Assembly (NCBI RefSeq): GCF_009766105.1
Contig: NZ_LMUH01000009.1
Span: forward strand, 435,636 to 499,635
Length of the DNA: 64,000 nt
From: Granulicella sp. S156
Lineage (GTDB): Bacteria > Acidobacteriota > Terriglobia > Terriglobales > Acidobacteriaceae
Direction of reading: 5' to 3'
The notes beneath the pieces were generated by a model, which did no database searches, was not told where the DNA came from, and saw only the letters and a list, made by a program, of their open reading frames with translations. Both the position numbers and the translations under genes were made by a program. Numbering within the stretch: the stretch's first letter is position 1; each line of letters opens with the position of its first letter. This document shows positions 7,901-15,801 of this stretch, one piece after another.

Positions 7901-8815
7901 ATGCGAGTGTTTGTGACAGGTGCAGCCGGCTTCATGGGTTCCTTTCTTGTTCCACAACTGATCCAAGCTGGTCATCATGTTGTTGGGCTGTGCCGCTCAG
8001 ATGCAGGCGCTGAAGCGCTCGTTCGCGCTGGCGCAGAGGTGGTCCGGGGTGATGTCAACGACTTGTACCATCTGCGCACTGCCGCGCAGTCGAGCGACGG
8101 TATCATCCATACGGCTTTCCATCACGACTTCGCCAACATAAAGCAGAGTAGTGAGAACGACCGCAAAGTAATTGAGACGCTTGGGGCGGTTGTGAAGGGG
8201 TCGGACCGTCCACTCGTCGTGACTTCGGGCACGGGCCTGGTTCGCTCGAAGAGCGGTGGCATCGCACTCGAGACCGATCCCCATCTCACATCGGACGAGT
8301 TTCCGCGCGGAGCTACTGAGGAGGCATCGGATGCTCTTATCGACAGCGGAGCGCATGTCGTTGTCGTTCGCCTTCCGCAGGTACACGACGATCAAAAGCA
8401 AGGAAGAATCTCGCTGCACGTAGACTTGGCGCTAAAGAAAGGTTGGGTCGCGTACGTCGCCGACGGAGCAAATCGGGTGCCTGCTGTTCATGTTTCCGAT
8501 GCCGCGCAACTCTTCCGTCTTGCGCTTGAACGGGGTGAGGCAGGGGCGCATTACCATGCCGTCGCCGAGGAAGGCATCGCGATGCGCGAGGTAGCTGAGG
8601 CCATCGGTGACGGCTTGCGGCTCCCGGTAAAATCGATCCCGCCGGACGCGGCACTCGAATACTTCGGAGCGATAGCGCAACTCGCGACTATCGATCTCGC
8701 TGCATCGGGGGCATTCACGCGTCAAAAGCTTGCCTGGATCCCCAGCGGCCCGGGCTTGCTCACTGATTTACGCAACATGCGGCATCGCGAGAACTCAAGA
8801 TCAGATCGGACCTAG
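7901..8815 (+). CDS. NAD(P)-dependent extended SDR (epimerase/dehydratase-like)
   Basis: A 304-residue atypical short-chain dehydrogenase with an N-terminal Rossmann motif TGAAGFMGSFLV (TGxxGxxG) at residues 6-17 and a nucleotide-sheet acidic region (RGDVNDL). The sequence follows the bacterial SDR_a5-like proteins often paired with AraC or TetR regulators. The usual YxxxK pair is not clearly present at the normal place, so the catalytic mechanism may differ. AGGAGG sits about eight bases before the ATG. The substrate is unknown. It is divergent from the AraC gene and converges with the TetR gene at 8949. Confidence 0.86.
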   Translation: MRVFVTGAAGFMGSFLVPQLIQAGHHVVGLCRSDAGAEALVRAGAEVVRGDVNDLYHLRTAAQSSDGIIHTAFHHDFANIKQSSENDRKVIETLGAVVKGSDRPLVVTSGTGLVRSKSGGIALETDPHLTSDEFPRGATEEASDALIDSGAHVVVVRLPQVHDDQKQGRISLHVDLALKKGWVAYVADGANRVPAVHVSDAAQLFRLALERGEAGAHYHAVAEEGIAMREVAEAIGDGLRLPVKSIPPDAALEYFGAIAQLATIDLAASGAFTRQKLAWIPSGPGLLTDLRNMRHRENSRSDRT

Positions 8816-8948
8816 AGAGGACTACCTTTAAATTGACCTCAGCTTAGTAACGCGAAGTCGTCTTCTCGTCAGTAGCCAGCGTGGAGAGGGAACAGACTGC
8901 TCCCAAGGGTGTGCGGGAAGGTAGCTGGAGCCGCAGCAAGCAACAGCA

Positions 8949-9551
8949 TCAGCAACCCAGATGCCGAAGGGCCATCTCCGCGGTTCGCTTGAGTTCCGCC
9001 TTTGTCGAACCATTCGCTGACTGGATGGATAGACCTGCGAGGATCGAGGAGAGATACCGGGTATAGTCGTCCACGTTGACATCCTTAGACAACTCTCCGC
9101 TCTTTCGCGCTTGTAGAAAGCGTTCCTTCATGGCGACTTCGTTCTGTCGCCGTATTTCCGTCATGAGATCTCTCGCCGGGGCAGCCTCTACACTGCCGCC
9201 CATCGCGCCCGCCAGCGTCATACAAGTCGGCGGATGGCCGGGCGTGGTGAGGAACGCAACCGTATTGTCGAAGAGCGCACGAACAACCTTTTCGAGAGTC
9301 GGTTCCTCCAGCGCCACCGTTGCGTATTGTGCCCGGGTTCCCATATAGCGCTTTACCGCGAGTTGGAACAAGGCGTGCTTGTCTCCGAAGGCCGCATAGA
9401 TGCTTGAGGGATTCAGGCCCATCGCCTGCGTAAGGGAGGTCATGCAAGTACCTTCAAAGCCCCTCTCCCAGAAGAGCAACATCGCAGCCTCAAGCGCTGC
9501 GTCTTTATCGAAGCTGATCGGTCGTCCCGTCTTTCCGTTTCCGGTTTTCAT
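8949..9551 (-). CDS. TetR/AcrR-family repressor
   Basis: 200 residues from MKTGNGKTGRPISFDKDAALEAAMLLFWERGFEGTCM. The N-terminal helix-turn-helix reads TSLTQAMGLNPSSIYAAFGDKHALF. The C-terminal part (LAGAMGGS, YTRYLSSILAGLSIQSANGS) matches TetR proteins with a C-terminal ligand domain similar to YcdC/TetR_C_6-like repressors. The frame is open much further upstream, but the GRP-x-F-D start and an AAGG a few bases before the ATG decide for 9551. It faces the NmrA-like gene at 9672, and the 120-bp gap has a perfect 10-bp palindrome. The likely target is that gene and itself. Confidence 0.9.
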   Translation of the reverse strand: MKTGNGKTGRPISFDKDAALEAAMLLFWERGFEGTCMTSLTQAMGLNPSSIYAAFGDKHALFQLAVKRYMGTRAQYATVALEEPTLEKVVRALFDNTVAFLTTPGHPPTCMTLAGAMGGSVEAAPARDLMTEIRRQNEVAMKERFLQARKSGELSKDVNVDDYTRYLSSILAGLSIQSANGSTKAELKRTAEMALRHLGC

Positions 9552-9620
9552 AACCTTGCTCGCCACTCTTGATATTAGAGTGCAAAATCGTGAATCCGGT
9601 GCACGGTTCACTACATCTGT

Positions 9621-9630
9621 AACGTACGTT
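9621..9630. promoter_or_regulatory. Candidate TetR operator (palindrome AACGTACGTT)
   Basis: A perfect 10-bp palindrome 42 bases before the NmrA-family start and 70 bases before the TetR start. A looser dyad, GTGAA...TTCAC, lies just to its left at about 9591-9612. Position between a TetR gene and its divergent neighbour is the reason for the call; no consensus for this repressor is known to me. Confidence 0.35.
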
Positions 9631-9671
9631 CCGTATGTGTGCGGACTACAGAAAGTCAAAGGAGATAAAAA

Positions 9672-10544
9672 TTGGGCGAGTCGAAGAACAGCGAACGAAT
9701 CATTTTGGTGACAGGCGCCACCGGTAGGCAGGGAGGCGCCGTGTACCGGCAGCTGCAGAAGAAAGGATTCAAGTTGCGCGCGCTGGTGCGGGATCCCAAT
9801 AGCAACCAAGCACGTCAACTGATGGGGTCCGAGGAGGAAGTGTTTCAGGGAAGCCTCGATGATCCCGACAGCTTGATGCGTGCGATGGAGGGTGTGTACG
9901 GCGTATTCTCCGTGCAACCCCACTCGGCCAATGAGATCCAGCAGGGAGTGGCGGTCATCGAGGCGGCGAAGCGGCAGGGCGTCAGCCATTTCGTTTACAG
10001 TTCAGTAGGTTCGGCCGACGAAGAGACAGGTATCCCTCACTTCGAAAGCAAAGTCAAAGTGGAAGAGCATCTGCGATCGAGCGGCTTACTGTATACGATT
10101 GTGCGGCCCGTCTTCTTCATGGAGAACTGGCACAGAGGGTTCGGCGCGTCGATCCGGAACGGGCAACTCCAGCAGCCGTTAAGCCCGACGGCAACCTTGC
10201 AGATGATAGCGGTGGATGACATTGGCGCGTTTGCAGTCCTTGCGTTTGAGCATCCCGGCAAATGGAAGAACAGGACATTTTCGCTGGCGGGTGATGAATT
10301 ATCGATGCAACAGATTGCCGACGTATTCAGCCGCGTGACTGCGCGAGAGGTGAAGTACGTTCAGGTTTCCTGGGATCAGTTCGAGAAGAACATGGGACGG
10401 GAGCTGACGGTGATGTACCACTGGTTCGAAGAAAAGGGCTTTCACTTCAATATTGAAGAGGTGCGGCGCGAATATCCAGTGACCCACACTTTCGATCGAT
10501 GGCTGGAGGCGTACTGGAACACGACTGACGTTGCGGCGCGTTAG
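9672..10544 (+). CDS. NmrA-family NAD(P)-binding protein
   Basis: 290 residues with the Rossmann start ILVTGATGRQGGAVYRQL (TGATGxxGG) and the NmrA/HSCARG-like body (FSVQPHSANEIQQGVAVIEAAKRQGVSHFVYSSVGSAD). Members bind NAD(P)(H) and act as redox sensors or as reductases; the lack of a classical YxxxK active site favours sensing or atypical catalysis. It begins with TTG: AAAGGAGAT at 9657-9665 is perfectly spaced from it, and no ATG fits. Divergent from the TetR gene at 8949-9551. Its end runs directly into the transposase relic. Confidence 0.87.
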   Translation: MGESKNSERIILVTGATGRQGGAVYRQLQKKGFKLRALVRDPNSNQARQLMGSEEEVFQGSLDDPDSLMRAMEGVYGVFSVQPHSANEIQQGVAVIEAAKRQGVSHFVYSSVGSADEETGIPHFESKVKVEEHLRSSGLLYTIVRPVFFMENWHRGFGASIRNGQLQQPLSPTATLQMIAVDDIGAFAVLAFEHPGKWKNRTFSLAGDELSMQQIADVFSRVTAREVKYVQVSWDQFEKNMGRELTVMYHWFEEKGFHFNIEEVRREYPVTHTFDRWLEAYWNTTDVAAR

Positions 10545-10639
10545 GCCCTCTGCCTTTCGGTCATGGTGTTGCTGGTGATACAGAACAGTGTGAACAGCGG
10601 ACAGTTAAAGGAGAAATCGATGGGCGCACTTGAAGGCAG

Positions 10640-10816
10640 GTAGCCCGGTCTGCCAGTATCGGCAGGCTGCGCCCGTTCGAAGCCAAGCTTGTCCATGGCG
10701 AGTTGCTCAACCAACGCATCCACCGCCCGGCACATAGGATCGGCAGGAATAAGGTCATCCAGCATCACAGGAAATAGGGTGCCCTGACTACGGCCTTCGC
10801 CTCGGATATAAGCCAT
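10640..10816 (-). pseudogene. N-terminal relic of an IS1182-like transposase
   Basis: The first 59 codons (MAYIRGEGRSQGTLFPVMLD ... QPADTGRPGY) match the start of IS1182-family transposases, which continue with DPADLLKLYLYGYLN. Here the homology stops after GRPGY; the frame runs on to 10541 with unrelated sequence. The remaining several hundred codons are missing, so this is a dead fragment. It lies between the NmrA gene and the second TetR gene, next to the 32-bp palindrome. It shows that insertion-sequence activity touched this accessory stretch. Confidence 0.75.
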
Positions 10817-10820
10817 AAAC

Positions 10821-10852
10821 GACGATGTCCTCGCACGTGCGAGGACATCGTC
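10821..10852. repeat. 32-bp perfect palindrome without spacer
   Basis: GACGATGTCCTCGCAC (10821-10836) is followed immediately by its exact reverse complement (10837-10852). It sits 4 bases upstream of the ATG of the transposase relic. It could be a remaining IS end, the insertion target, a cruciform-type site or a hairpin terminator; there is no T-run on either side. Confidence 0.9.
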
Positions 10853-10968
10853 TCACCATGAGCTGTTTAAATCACACGAACCACGAAGACCGTAACCTTT
10901 CGAGTACGCATATCAAATGACGAGAAGCGCGTTTCGGGGGACTGATCAAAACTCTCTAGTCTCAAGCT

Positions 10969-11559
10969 TTATCTCCGAACAGACTGCCTTGCTTTATGCC
11001 CGGTTAGAAATTGTTGATACGTATCCTCGATGAACTGTTCATCGATAGCCCCTGAACCGAGTAGCAGCCGGTAGTAGAGCGATCCGTAGAGCTGATCGAT
11101 TGCGGTGTCGATATTGAAGTCAGCTCGTAAAGAACCTTCCGAGATCGCGGCCTGTATGTTTTGGCGAACACCTTCCCGTCGTGGATTGAGCCAGCGGTCA
11201 CGGAAAGCTGTCGCAAGCTCAGGGTCGGACTGGGCTTCAGACACCAGGGAACGGATTAGATTGCCTCGGGAGCTGCGAAAGAAGGCAGCTTGCAGATAGA
11301 GCTGCCGCCGAAGGCTTTCGAGTGCGCTGTCCGCCTCGGGGAAGGCTGTTTCAGCTCCGATCAACTCAAGCAGCGCATCCATCACAACAGTTGCCTTGTT
11401 GGGCCAGTGCCGGTAAAGCGTCATCTTTCCGACACCGGCCTCGGCTGCAATCTCATTCACGCTCACGGCACGGAAGCCGCGCTTCGCTACCAGGCGGAGA
11501 GCGGCCTTAAGGATGGCAGCATGGGCTGCCTGGCTCCGCGGTCGCCCTGTTGTCCCCAT
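10969..11559 (-). CDS. TetR/AcrR-family repressor
   Basis: 196 residues from MGTTGRPRSQAAHAAILKAA. The helix-turn-helix is VSVNEIAAEAGVGKMTLYRHWPNKATVVMDAL, the typical TetR recognition element. The C-terminal half (DPELATAFRDRWLNPRREG, YGSLYYRLLLGSGAIDEQFI) matches the TetR_C_11-like ligand domain. GAGG five bases upstream of the ATG favours this start over one eight codons earlier. It is divergent from the SDR gene at 11659. The gap between them holds two copies of a well-formed dyad, so it very probably represses that gene and itself. Confidence 0.92.
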   Translation of the reverse strand: MGTTGRPRSQAAHAAILKAALRLVAKRGFRAVSVNEIAAEAGVGKMTLYRHWPNKATVVMDALLELIGAETAFPEADSALESLRRQLYLQAAFFRSSRGNLIRSLVSEAQSDPELATAFRDRWLNPRREGVRQNIQAAISEGSLRADFNIDTAIDQLYGSLYYRLLLGSGAIDEQFIEDTYQQFLTGHKARQSVRR

Positions 11560-11594
11560 ATCTCCCTCACGCTCCGTATACAAAATGCATCTTT

Positions 11595-11615
11595 AACGAT
11601 ACCGTCAGTATCATA
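11595..11615. promoter_or_regulatory. Candidate TetR operator, site 1 (imperfect)
   Basis: AACGATACC-GTC-AGTATCATA. The left arm is identical to that of site 2; the right arm differs at three of nine positions. It is centred at 11605, exactly 30 bp from the centre of site 2. Confidence 0.6.
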
Positions 11616-11624
11616 TTCTATAGA

Positions 11625-11645
11625 AACGATACCCTCGGTATCGTT
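11625..11645. promoter_or_regulatory. Candidate TetR operator, site 2 (perfect dyad)
   Basis: AACGATACC-CTC-GGTATCGTT: perfect 9-bp arms around 3 bases, ending three bases before the GGAGG of the SDR gene. Occupancy would block that gene. Together with site 1 it gives two dimer sites on the same face of the helix. Confidence 0.68.
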
Positions 11646-11658
11646 ATGGGAGGAAGAA

Positions 11659-12501
11659 GTGAATAAGGTCGTCATCATTACCGGCACAAGCAGCGGACTG
11701 GGCAGGGCATTTGCTCAAGCCCTGCTTGAGGCTGGCTTCAAAGTCGTAGGCACTGTGCGGAAGCCGGACGCAGCGCTGGAATTCGAGCAACTGAAACCTG
11801 GAGCCGCATTCGCACGAGTTCTCGATGTGACCGAAGCTCCCGAGCGGTTGGCCTCGGTGGTCGAAGAGATTGAGCAAAATGTCGGCCCGGTTTATGCGCT
11901 CATCAATAACGCGGGGTACGGCCACGAGGGCACGCTGGAAGAAAGCTCCATGGAGGAGTTGCGCCAGCAGTTCGAGGTGAACGTCTTTGGTGCCGTCGCC
12001 ATGATGAAAGCGGTCTTGCCCAATATGCGTGCGCGACGCGAAGGCCGCATCCTCAACGTGACCTCGATGGGAGGCCTGATGACGATGCCGGGGCTCTCGT
12101 ACTACCACGGAAGCAAGTTTGCCCTCGAAGGGATTTCGTCGTCGCTGGCCAAGGAGGTACGACCGCTCGGCATCTACGTCACGGCTGTGGAGCCTGGCAT
12201 GTTTCGGACAGACTGGGCGGGCCGTTCCATGGTGCGCTCAGAACGCACCCTCTCTGATTACGACGCTGTATTCAACCCTATTCGGGAAGCACGTAAAGCG
12301 AGAAGTGGACAGCAGCCAGGAGATCCGGCCAGGGCCGGTAAAGCGATCGCAGATTTTCTAACGGTTACGGAGCCGCCTCTGCATCTTCTGCTCGGCCCCG
12401 ATGCCTTCGAGTATGTGCAGAAGGAATTTGAGGCACTTCGGTCGGAGTTTACTGCGTGGGAAGCTGTGACCCGGTCAACGAACTTCGGGCAAAACGACTG
12501 A
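11659..12501 (+). CDS. Short-chain dehydrogenase/reductase (classical SDR)
   Basis: 280 residues, cytosolic NAD(P)-dependent oxidoreductase. Cofactor motif TGTSSGLGRAFAQAL near the N-terminus, NNAGYG at the NAG position, and the catalytic Ser...YYHGSK (Tyr-x-x-x-Lys) within VTSMGGLMTMPGLSYYHGSKFAL. EPGMFRTDW follows as the usual PG motif. The start is GTG at 11659, fixed by GGGAGGAA seven bases upstream; the frame is open far upstream across the TetR gene but that part is not coding. Control by the divergent TetR repressor is likely from the two dyads in its promoter. Substrate unknown. Confidence 0.9.
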   Translation: MNKVVIITGTSSGLGRAFAQALLEAGFKVVGTVRKPDAALEFEQLKPGAAFARVLDVTEAPERLASVVEEIEQNVGPVYALINNAGYGHEGTLEESSMEELRQQFEVNVFGAVAMMKAVLPNMRARREGRILNVTSMGGLMTMPGLSYYHGSKFALEGISSSLAKEVRPLGIYVTAVEPGMFRTDWAGRSMVRSERTLSDYDAVFNPIREARKARSGQQPGDPARAGKAIADFLTVTEPPLHLLLGPDAFEYVQKEFEALRSEFTAWEAVTRSTNFGQND

Positions 12502-12527
12502 GGAGCCTTTACAACTCAGAAGGGGAG

Positions 12528-12560
12528 CCGATCCGCACAACGGTCACTCGTGCGGATCGG
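12528..12560. terminator. Stem-loop between convergent genes
   Basis: CCGATCCGCAC and GTGCGGATCGG form an 11-bp perfect stem with an 11-base loop, 26 bases after the SDR stop and about 106 bases after the aldo/keto reductase stop on the other strand. No strong T-run follows, so a bidirectional or factor-assisted terminator is the best reading. Confidence 0.55.
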
Positions 12561-12666
12561 TACTTGTAAGTCGTCTTGTGGGAAATAATCAACTGGCTCG
12601 ATGAGTACATTGGCGATTTTGCGTAAATCGAGGAAGCTTTCGCAATTGCACGTTCGAGTGCTTCGG

Positions 12667-13692
12667 TCAAACTGCAACTCGATCTGGACGCCGCCGCAAG
12701 CTCGCCTGAGTCACTGCGGGCGGTGTGTAAAGTGCGCCCATCGGTCCCGCGTCGGTTCCCGGCGCAACGACTTCGTCAATGCGGTCCAGGATCTCGTCGG
12801 TAAGAGCGACTTCAGCGCCTGCAAGCAGATCGTCTAGCTGCTGCATGGTGCGGGGGCCCAGGATGGCCGAGGTCACGCCGGGGTGGGCCATCACAAAAGC
12901 AATCGCCATGTGCGTCAGCGACATCCCAGCCTGTTCCGCAATGGGGATGAGGCGTTCAACTGCGTCCAGATTGCTCTCGTCGGACATCTGTTTGAGAAAA
13001 ACCTTGACGCGCAGGCTTTCGGGTAGCGACTGGCCTTTGCGATAGCGACCGGTGAGCATACCCTTGGCCAGCGGGCTCCAGACAAGTGCCCCCATCCCGT
13101 ACTTCTGGCACACGGGCAGAACCTCCTGTTCGATATTGCGGTTGAGAATCGAATAAGGCGGCTGCTCGACGCGGAAGCGGGCAAGACCTCGGCGCTCCGC
13201 TACCCACTGAGCCTCTACGATCTCGGAAGCAGGGAAGGTCGATGACCCGATGGCGCGCACCTTGCCTTCGCGGATCAGGTCGGTAAGCACTGAGAGCGTC
13301 TCCTCAATGTCGGTGTCGGGCGAAGGCCGGTGGATCTGGTAAAGGTCTATGTGGTCGGTCTGCAGACGGCGCAGCGACGCCTCCACTGCCTGCGTAATCC
13401 AACGGCGCGAATTTCCCTGCTGGTTCGGGTCCTCGCCCATGGAGCCGTTCACCTTGGTGGCGAGCACTACATTTTGGCGACGTCCCTTCAGCGCTTTCCC
13501 GACGATCTCCTCGGACTCGCCGCTGCTATACCGATCAGCGGTGTCGACGAAGTTGATGCCCGAATCTAAGGCCTTGTGGATGATACGAATACATTCGTCG
13601 TGATCGGAGTTGGCGATGCCGCCGAACATCATAGCGCCCAAACAATATGGGCTGACTTTGATGCCGGTGCCGCCTAATGTGCGGTGATTCAT
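12667..13692 (-). CDS. Aldo/keto reductase
   Basis: 341 residues, NADPH-dependent carbonyl reductase of the AKR superfamily (TIM barrel). The catalytic tetrad is visible: Asp in FVDTADRY, Tyr five residues later, Lys in VLATKVN, and His in YQIHRP. The C-terminal SAILGPRTMQQLDD is the NADP-binding region shared with the YajO/Tas-type branch. It lies 72 bases downstream of the SDR at 13764-14522 on the same strand, so the two may form one transcript under the divergent LysR regulator. Substrate unknown. Confidence 0.93.
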   Translation of the reverse strand: MNHRTLGGTGIKVSPYCLGAMMFGGIANSDHDECIRIIHKALDSGINFVDTADRYSSGESEEIVGKALKGRRQNVVLATKVNGSMGEDPNQQGNSRRWITQAVEASLRRLQTDHIDLYQIHRPSPDTDIEETLSVLTDLIREGKVRAIGSSTFPASEIVEAQWVAERRGLARFRVEQPPYSILNRNIEQEVLPVCQKYGMGALVWSPLAKGMLTGRYRKGQSLPESLRVKVFLKQMSDESNLDAVERLIPIAEQAGMSLTHMAIAFVMAHPGVTSAILGPRTMQQLDDLLAGAEVALTDEILDRIDEVVAPGTDAGPMGALYTPPAVTQASLRRRPDRVAV

Positions 13693-13763
13693 GGCGTGTG
13701 TCCTTTCGTCCGTCTATGTGCAGCCAAAGCGCCTATCCACGGTTCAATTGTCGACGTATCCCG

Positions 13764-14522
13764 TTACCACGGGATGGTTTCATTTTCCCAGCGCGTGAAG
13801 GTACCCGTCGGGCCGTCGGGTCCGAGCAGAGCGAGACGCACCGGCTCGAGCGCACCCTCTTCGACCGATCCCGTGCCCTCATAGGCGTTCAGGTTGGTTT
13901 TGATGAACCCAGGCGAGCAGGCATTCACCTTGATGCCCGTTGACTCCAGCTCGATTGCCATGGTCAGCGTCATAGCATTCATGGCTGTCTTGGACGCGGA
14001 GTAACCAGGCCCGAAGATATGGCGATAGGGGAAGGACGGGTCCGCCACCCTCGCCAACGAACCTGCACCGCTTGAGACGTTGACGATTCGCCCCGCCGGG
14101 GCCTCGCGGAGCAGAGGCAGCATCGCTTGATACACGGCCAATGTGCCGAATACATTGGTCTCCCATATGGTGCGCACTTCGTCGATCGACACGGTGCTCG
14201 GGCGGTTCAGTTTGGAGTACTCTTCGACCGACTGTCCGGGCTGTTTACTCGTGTTTGAGATCGCGGCATTGTTCACGAGCACATCGAGGCGACCAAACTC
14301 AATACGAATGCGCACCGCCGCCGCGCTGATCGACTCCCGATCCGTTACGTCGAGCTGAACGGCGTGGGCGTCCGGACCGATCGCCTTAGCAGCGGCGCCT
14401 CCGCGCTCGAAGTTGCGCGAGCCAACCAGCACTGTGAAGCCGTGCTTGACGAGATCTTTTGCGATGTGGAAACCAATCCCCTGGTTAGCACCAGTGACGA
14501 GAGCGACGGGTTTGTCCTGCAT
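13764..14522 (-). CDS. Short-chain dehydrogenase/reductase
   Basis: 252 residues. TGANQGIGFHIAKDL is the NAD(P)-binding motif, NNAAISNT the NNAG-type motif, and VSSGAGSLARV...YSASKTAMN holds the Ser/Tyr-x-x-x-Lys catalytic residues. The PG motif is CSPGFIKTNL. These features match carbonyl-reductase-like SDRs common near LysR regulators. AAGGAG seven bases upstream selects the ATG at 14522 over one 17 codons earlier. Divergent from the LysR gene, and probably co-transcribed with the aldo/keto reductase downstream. Confidence 0.92.
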   Translation of the reverse strand: MQDKPVALVTGANQGIGFHIAKDLVKHGFTVLVGSRNFERGGAAAKAIGPDAHAVQLDVTDRESISAAAVRIRIEFGRLDVLVNNAAISNTSKQPGQSVEEYSKLNRPSTVSIDEVRTIWETNVFGTLAVYQAMLPLLREAPAGRIVNVSSGAGSLARVADPSFPYRHIFGPGYSASKTAMNAMTLTMAIELESTGIKVNACSPGFIKTNLNAYEGTGSVEEGALEPVRLALLGPDGPTGTFTRWENETIPW

Positions 14523-14606
14523 GGGCAGTTCTCCTTTTGCGATTGGAGTATTCTGGGGATGTAGTCGCACCATGCATTGTTGGAATGGAAGGTATGCACC
14601 TTAGGC

Positions 14607-15518
14607 ATGAGTAAAGTCCAGTTCCGAAACGTCGACCTCAACCTACTCGTCCCTCTCAAGGCTTTACTTCATGAGCGCAATGTCACCCGGGCCGCGGAAC
14701 GCATCCATCTCAGTCAATCCGCCATGAGCCGCGCGCTGGATCGCCTACGATCGGAACTGGGAGACGAGTTGCTGGTGCGAACGGGACGCAACTATGAGTT
14801 AACGCCACGCGGTAGCGAATTGCTCGACGAACTGGCGCAAGTCATGCCTCGATTGGCAAGGATCTGGGCGGGAGAGACCTTCTCTCCTGCGCAAAGCGAA
14901 GGACATATCCGCTTGGCGATGAACGACTATGCAAGCAGTGTCGTGTTGGCGCCGCTTGCGGAGATCTGTGGACGTCTCGCGCCTGGGATTACGCTCGAGG
15001 CGGTTCCGTGGCACGAGCGGATCCACGAAGAGACCGGGTTGGTTACAACGCACCTGATCTTGAGTCCATTGTCCGCGCCGTCGACGTTTCGGTCGGAGCC
15101 ATTGTTCGACGATGTGTTTTTCTGCGTTCTAGGGCGCAAGCTGAAACATTCCCGGGCTTTTCTGACGACGAAAGATTATCTGACCTTCCGGCATGTCTCA
15201 GTAGAGATGCAACCGAACCTGCAGAGCCTTATTGACCGGCCACTTGGAGAAGCTGGTTTCCAGCGCCGTCTGGCAGTTCATGTCCCCTTTCTCCTTGCGG
15301 CACTTCGTATGCTGGAAACCACAGACCTGGCATTAACGATGCCTGCTCGCCTCGCAGAGCCTGTGGCAGCGCTTCATGATTTGAGAAGTCTGAAAGCACC
15401 GAAAGAGATCCCGCCGATCCGGTACTTCATGGTCTGGCACCCACGCTTTGAAAGCGATCCGTTGCATATGTGGCTCCGAGAGACAGTGCGTCAGATTTTT
15501 CATCCCGCTCTTCGCTAG
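14607..15518 (+). CDS. LysR-family transcriptional regulator
   Basis: 303 residues. The winged helix-turn-helix is at the N-terminus: LNLLVPLKALLHERNVTRAAERIHLSQSAMSRALDRLRSELGDELLVRTGR. The C-terminal periplasmic-binding-like domain follows NodD/LinR-type LysR proteins (SEPLFDDVFFCVLGR, LALTMPARLAEPVA). The chosen ATG follows a weak AGG; a start ten codons earlier is possible. It faces the SDR/AKR pair. TGCAT and ATGCA copies flank 15 bases just upstream of the start, a plausible but unproven LysR binding dyad. Confidence 0.9.
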   Translation: MSKVQFRNVDLNLLVPLKALLHERNVTRAAERIHLSQSAMSRALDRLRSELGDELLVRTGRNYELTPRGSELLDELAQVMPRLARIWAGETFSPAQSEGHIRLAMNDYASSVVLAPLAEICGRLAPGITLEAVPWHERIHEETGLVTTHLILSPLSAPSTFRSEPLFDDVFFCVLGRKLKHSRAFLTTKDYLTFRHVSVEMQPNLQSLIDRPLGEAGFQRRLAVHVPFLLAALRMLETTDLALTMPARLAEPVAALHDLRSLKAPKEIPPIRYFMVWHPRFESDPLHMWLRETVRQIFHPALR

Positions 15519-15801
15519 CAGCTGAGGGTTCGTATGTGGCTACTGTCCAAGAATGTGGCGGGGCGCTGGGTTCTCAACTGTCGCTAACAGCCAATGCACT
15601 CGCTGAGCCACACCGCGGCTTTGCTGGATTACTTCCGCCAAGCGTTTTTCTCAAGACGAATCCGGTCCCGCGGCGTCTATCACCACGTACAGTTGCCGAA
15701 AACACGGCTTACTGTTTCCCGGGCCAATCTTAATCCAGCCACACTTGCACGTTCGGGCCTATAACCTTCAGTCTTATATTTGCGTCACCTCTGAGGTTCC
15801 C
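15519..15801. other. Intergenic stretch, nothing recognised
   Basis: 283 bases between the LysR and double-DUF3738 genes. Short open frames here have no start signals or family resemblance. The last 20 bases contain the GAGG that serves the downstream gene. Confidence 0.6.

Larger units (their letters stand above)
10545..10968. other. Intergenic stretch with IS debris
   Basis: 424 bases between the NmrA and second TetR genes. It contains the transposase relic, the 32-bp palindrome and, from 10853 to 10968, moderately AT-rich sequence in which I recognise neither a gene nor a clear terminal repeat. Confidence 0.7.

Noticed and set aside
9552..9989. N-terminal extension of the TetR gene
   Set aside because: It would run antisense through the NmrA gene; the helix-turn-helix family starts at 9551.
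11290..11658. N-terminal extension of the SDR at 11659
   Set aside because: It would overlap the divergent TetR gene and cover both operators; the GTG with GGGAGGAA in front is a far better start.
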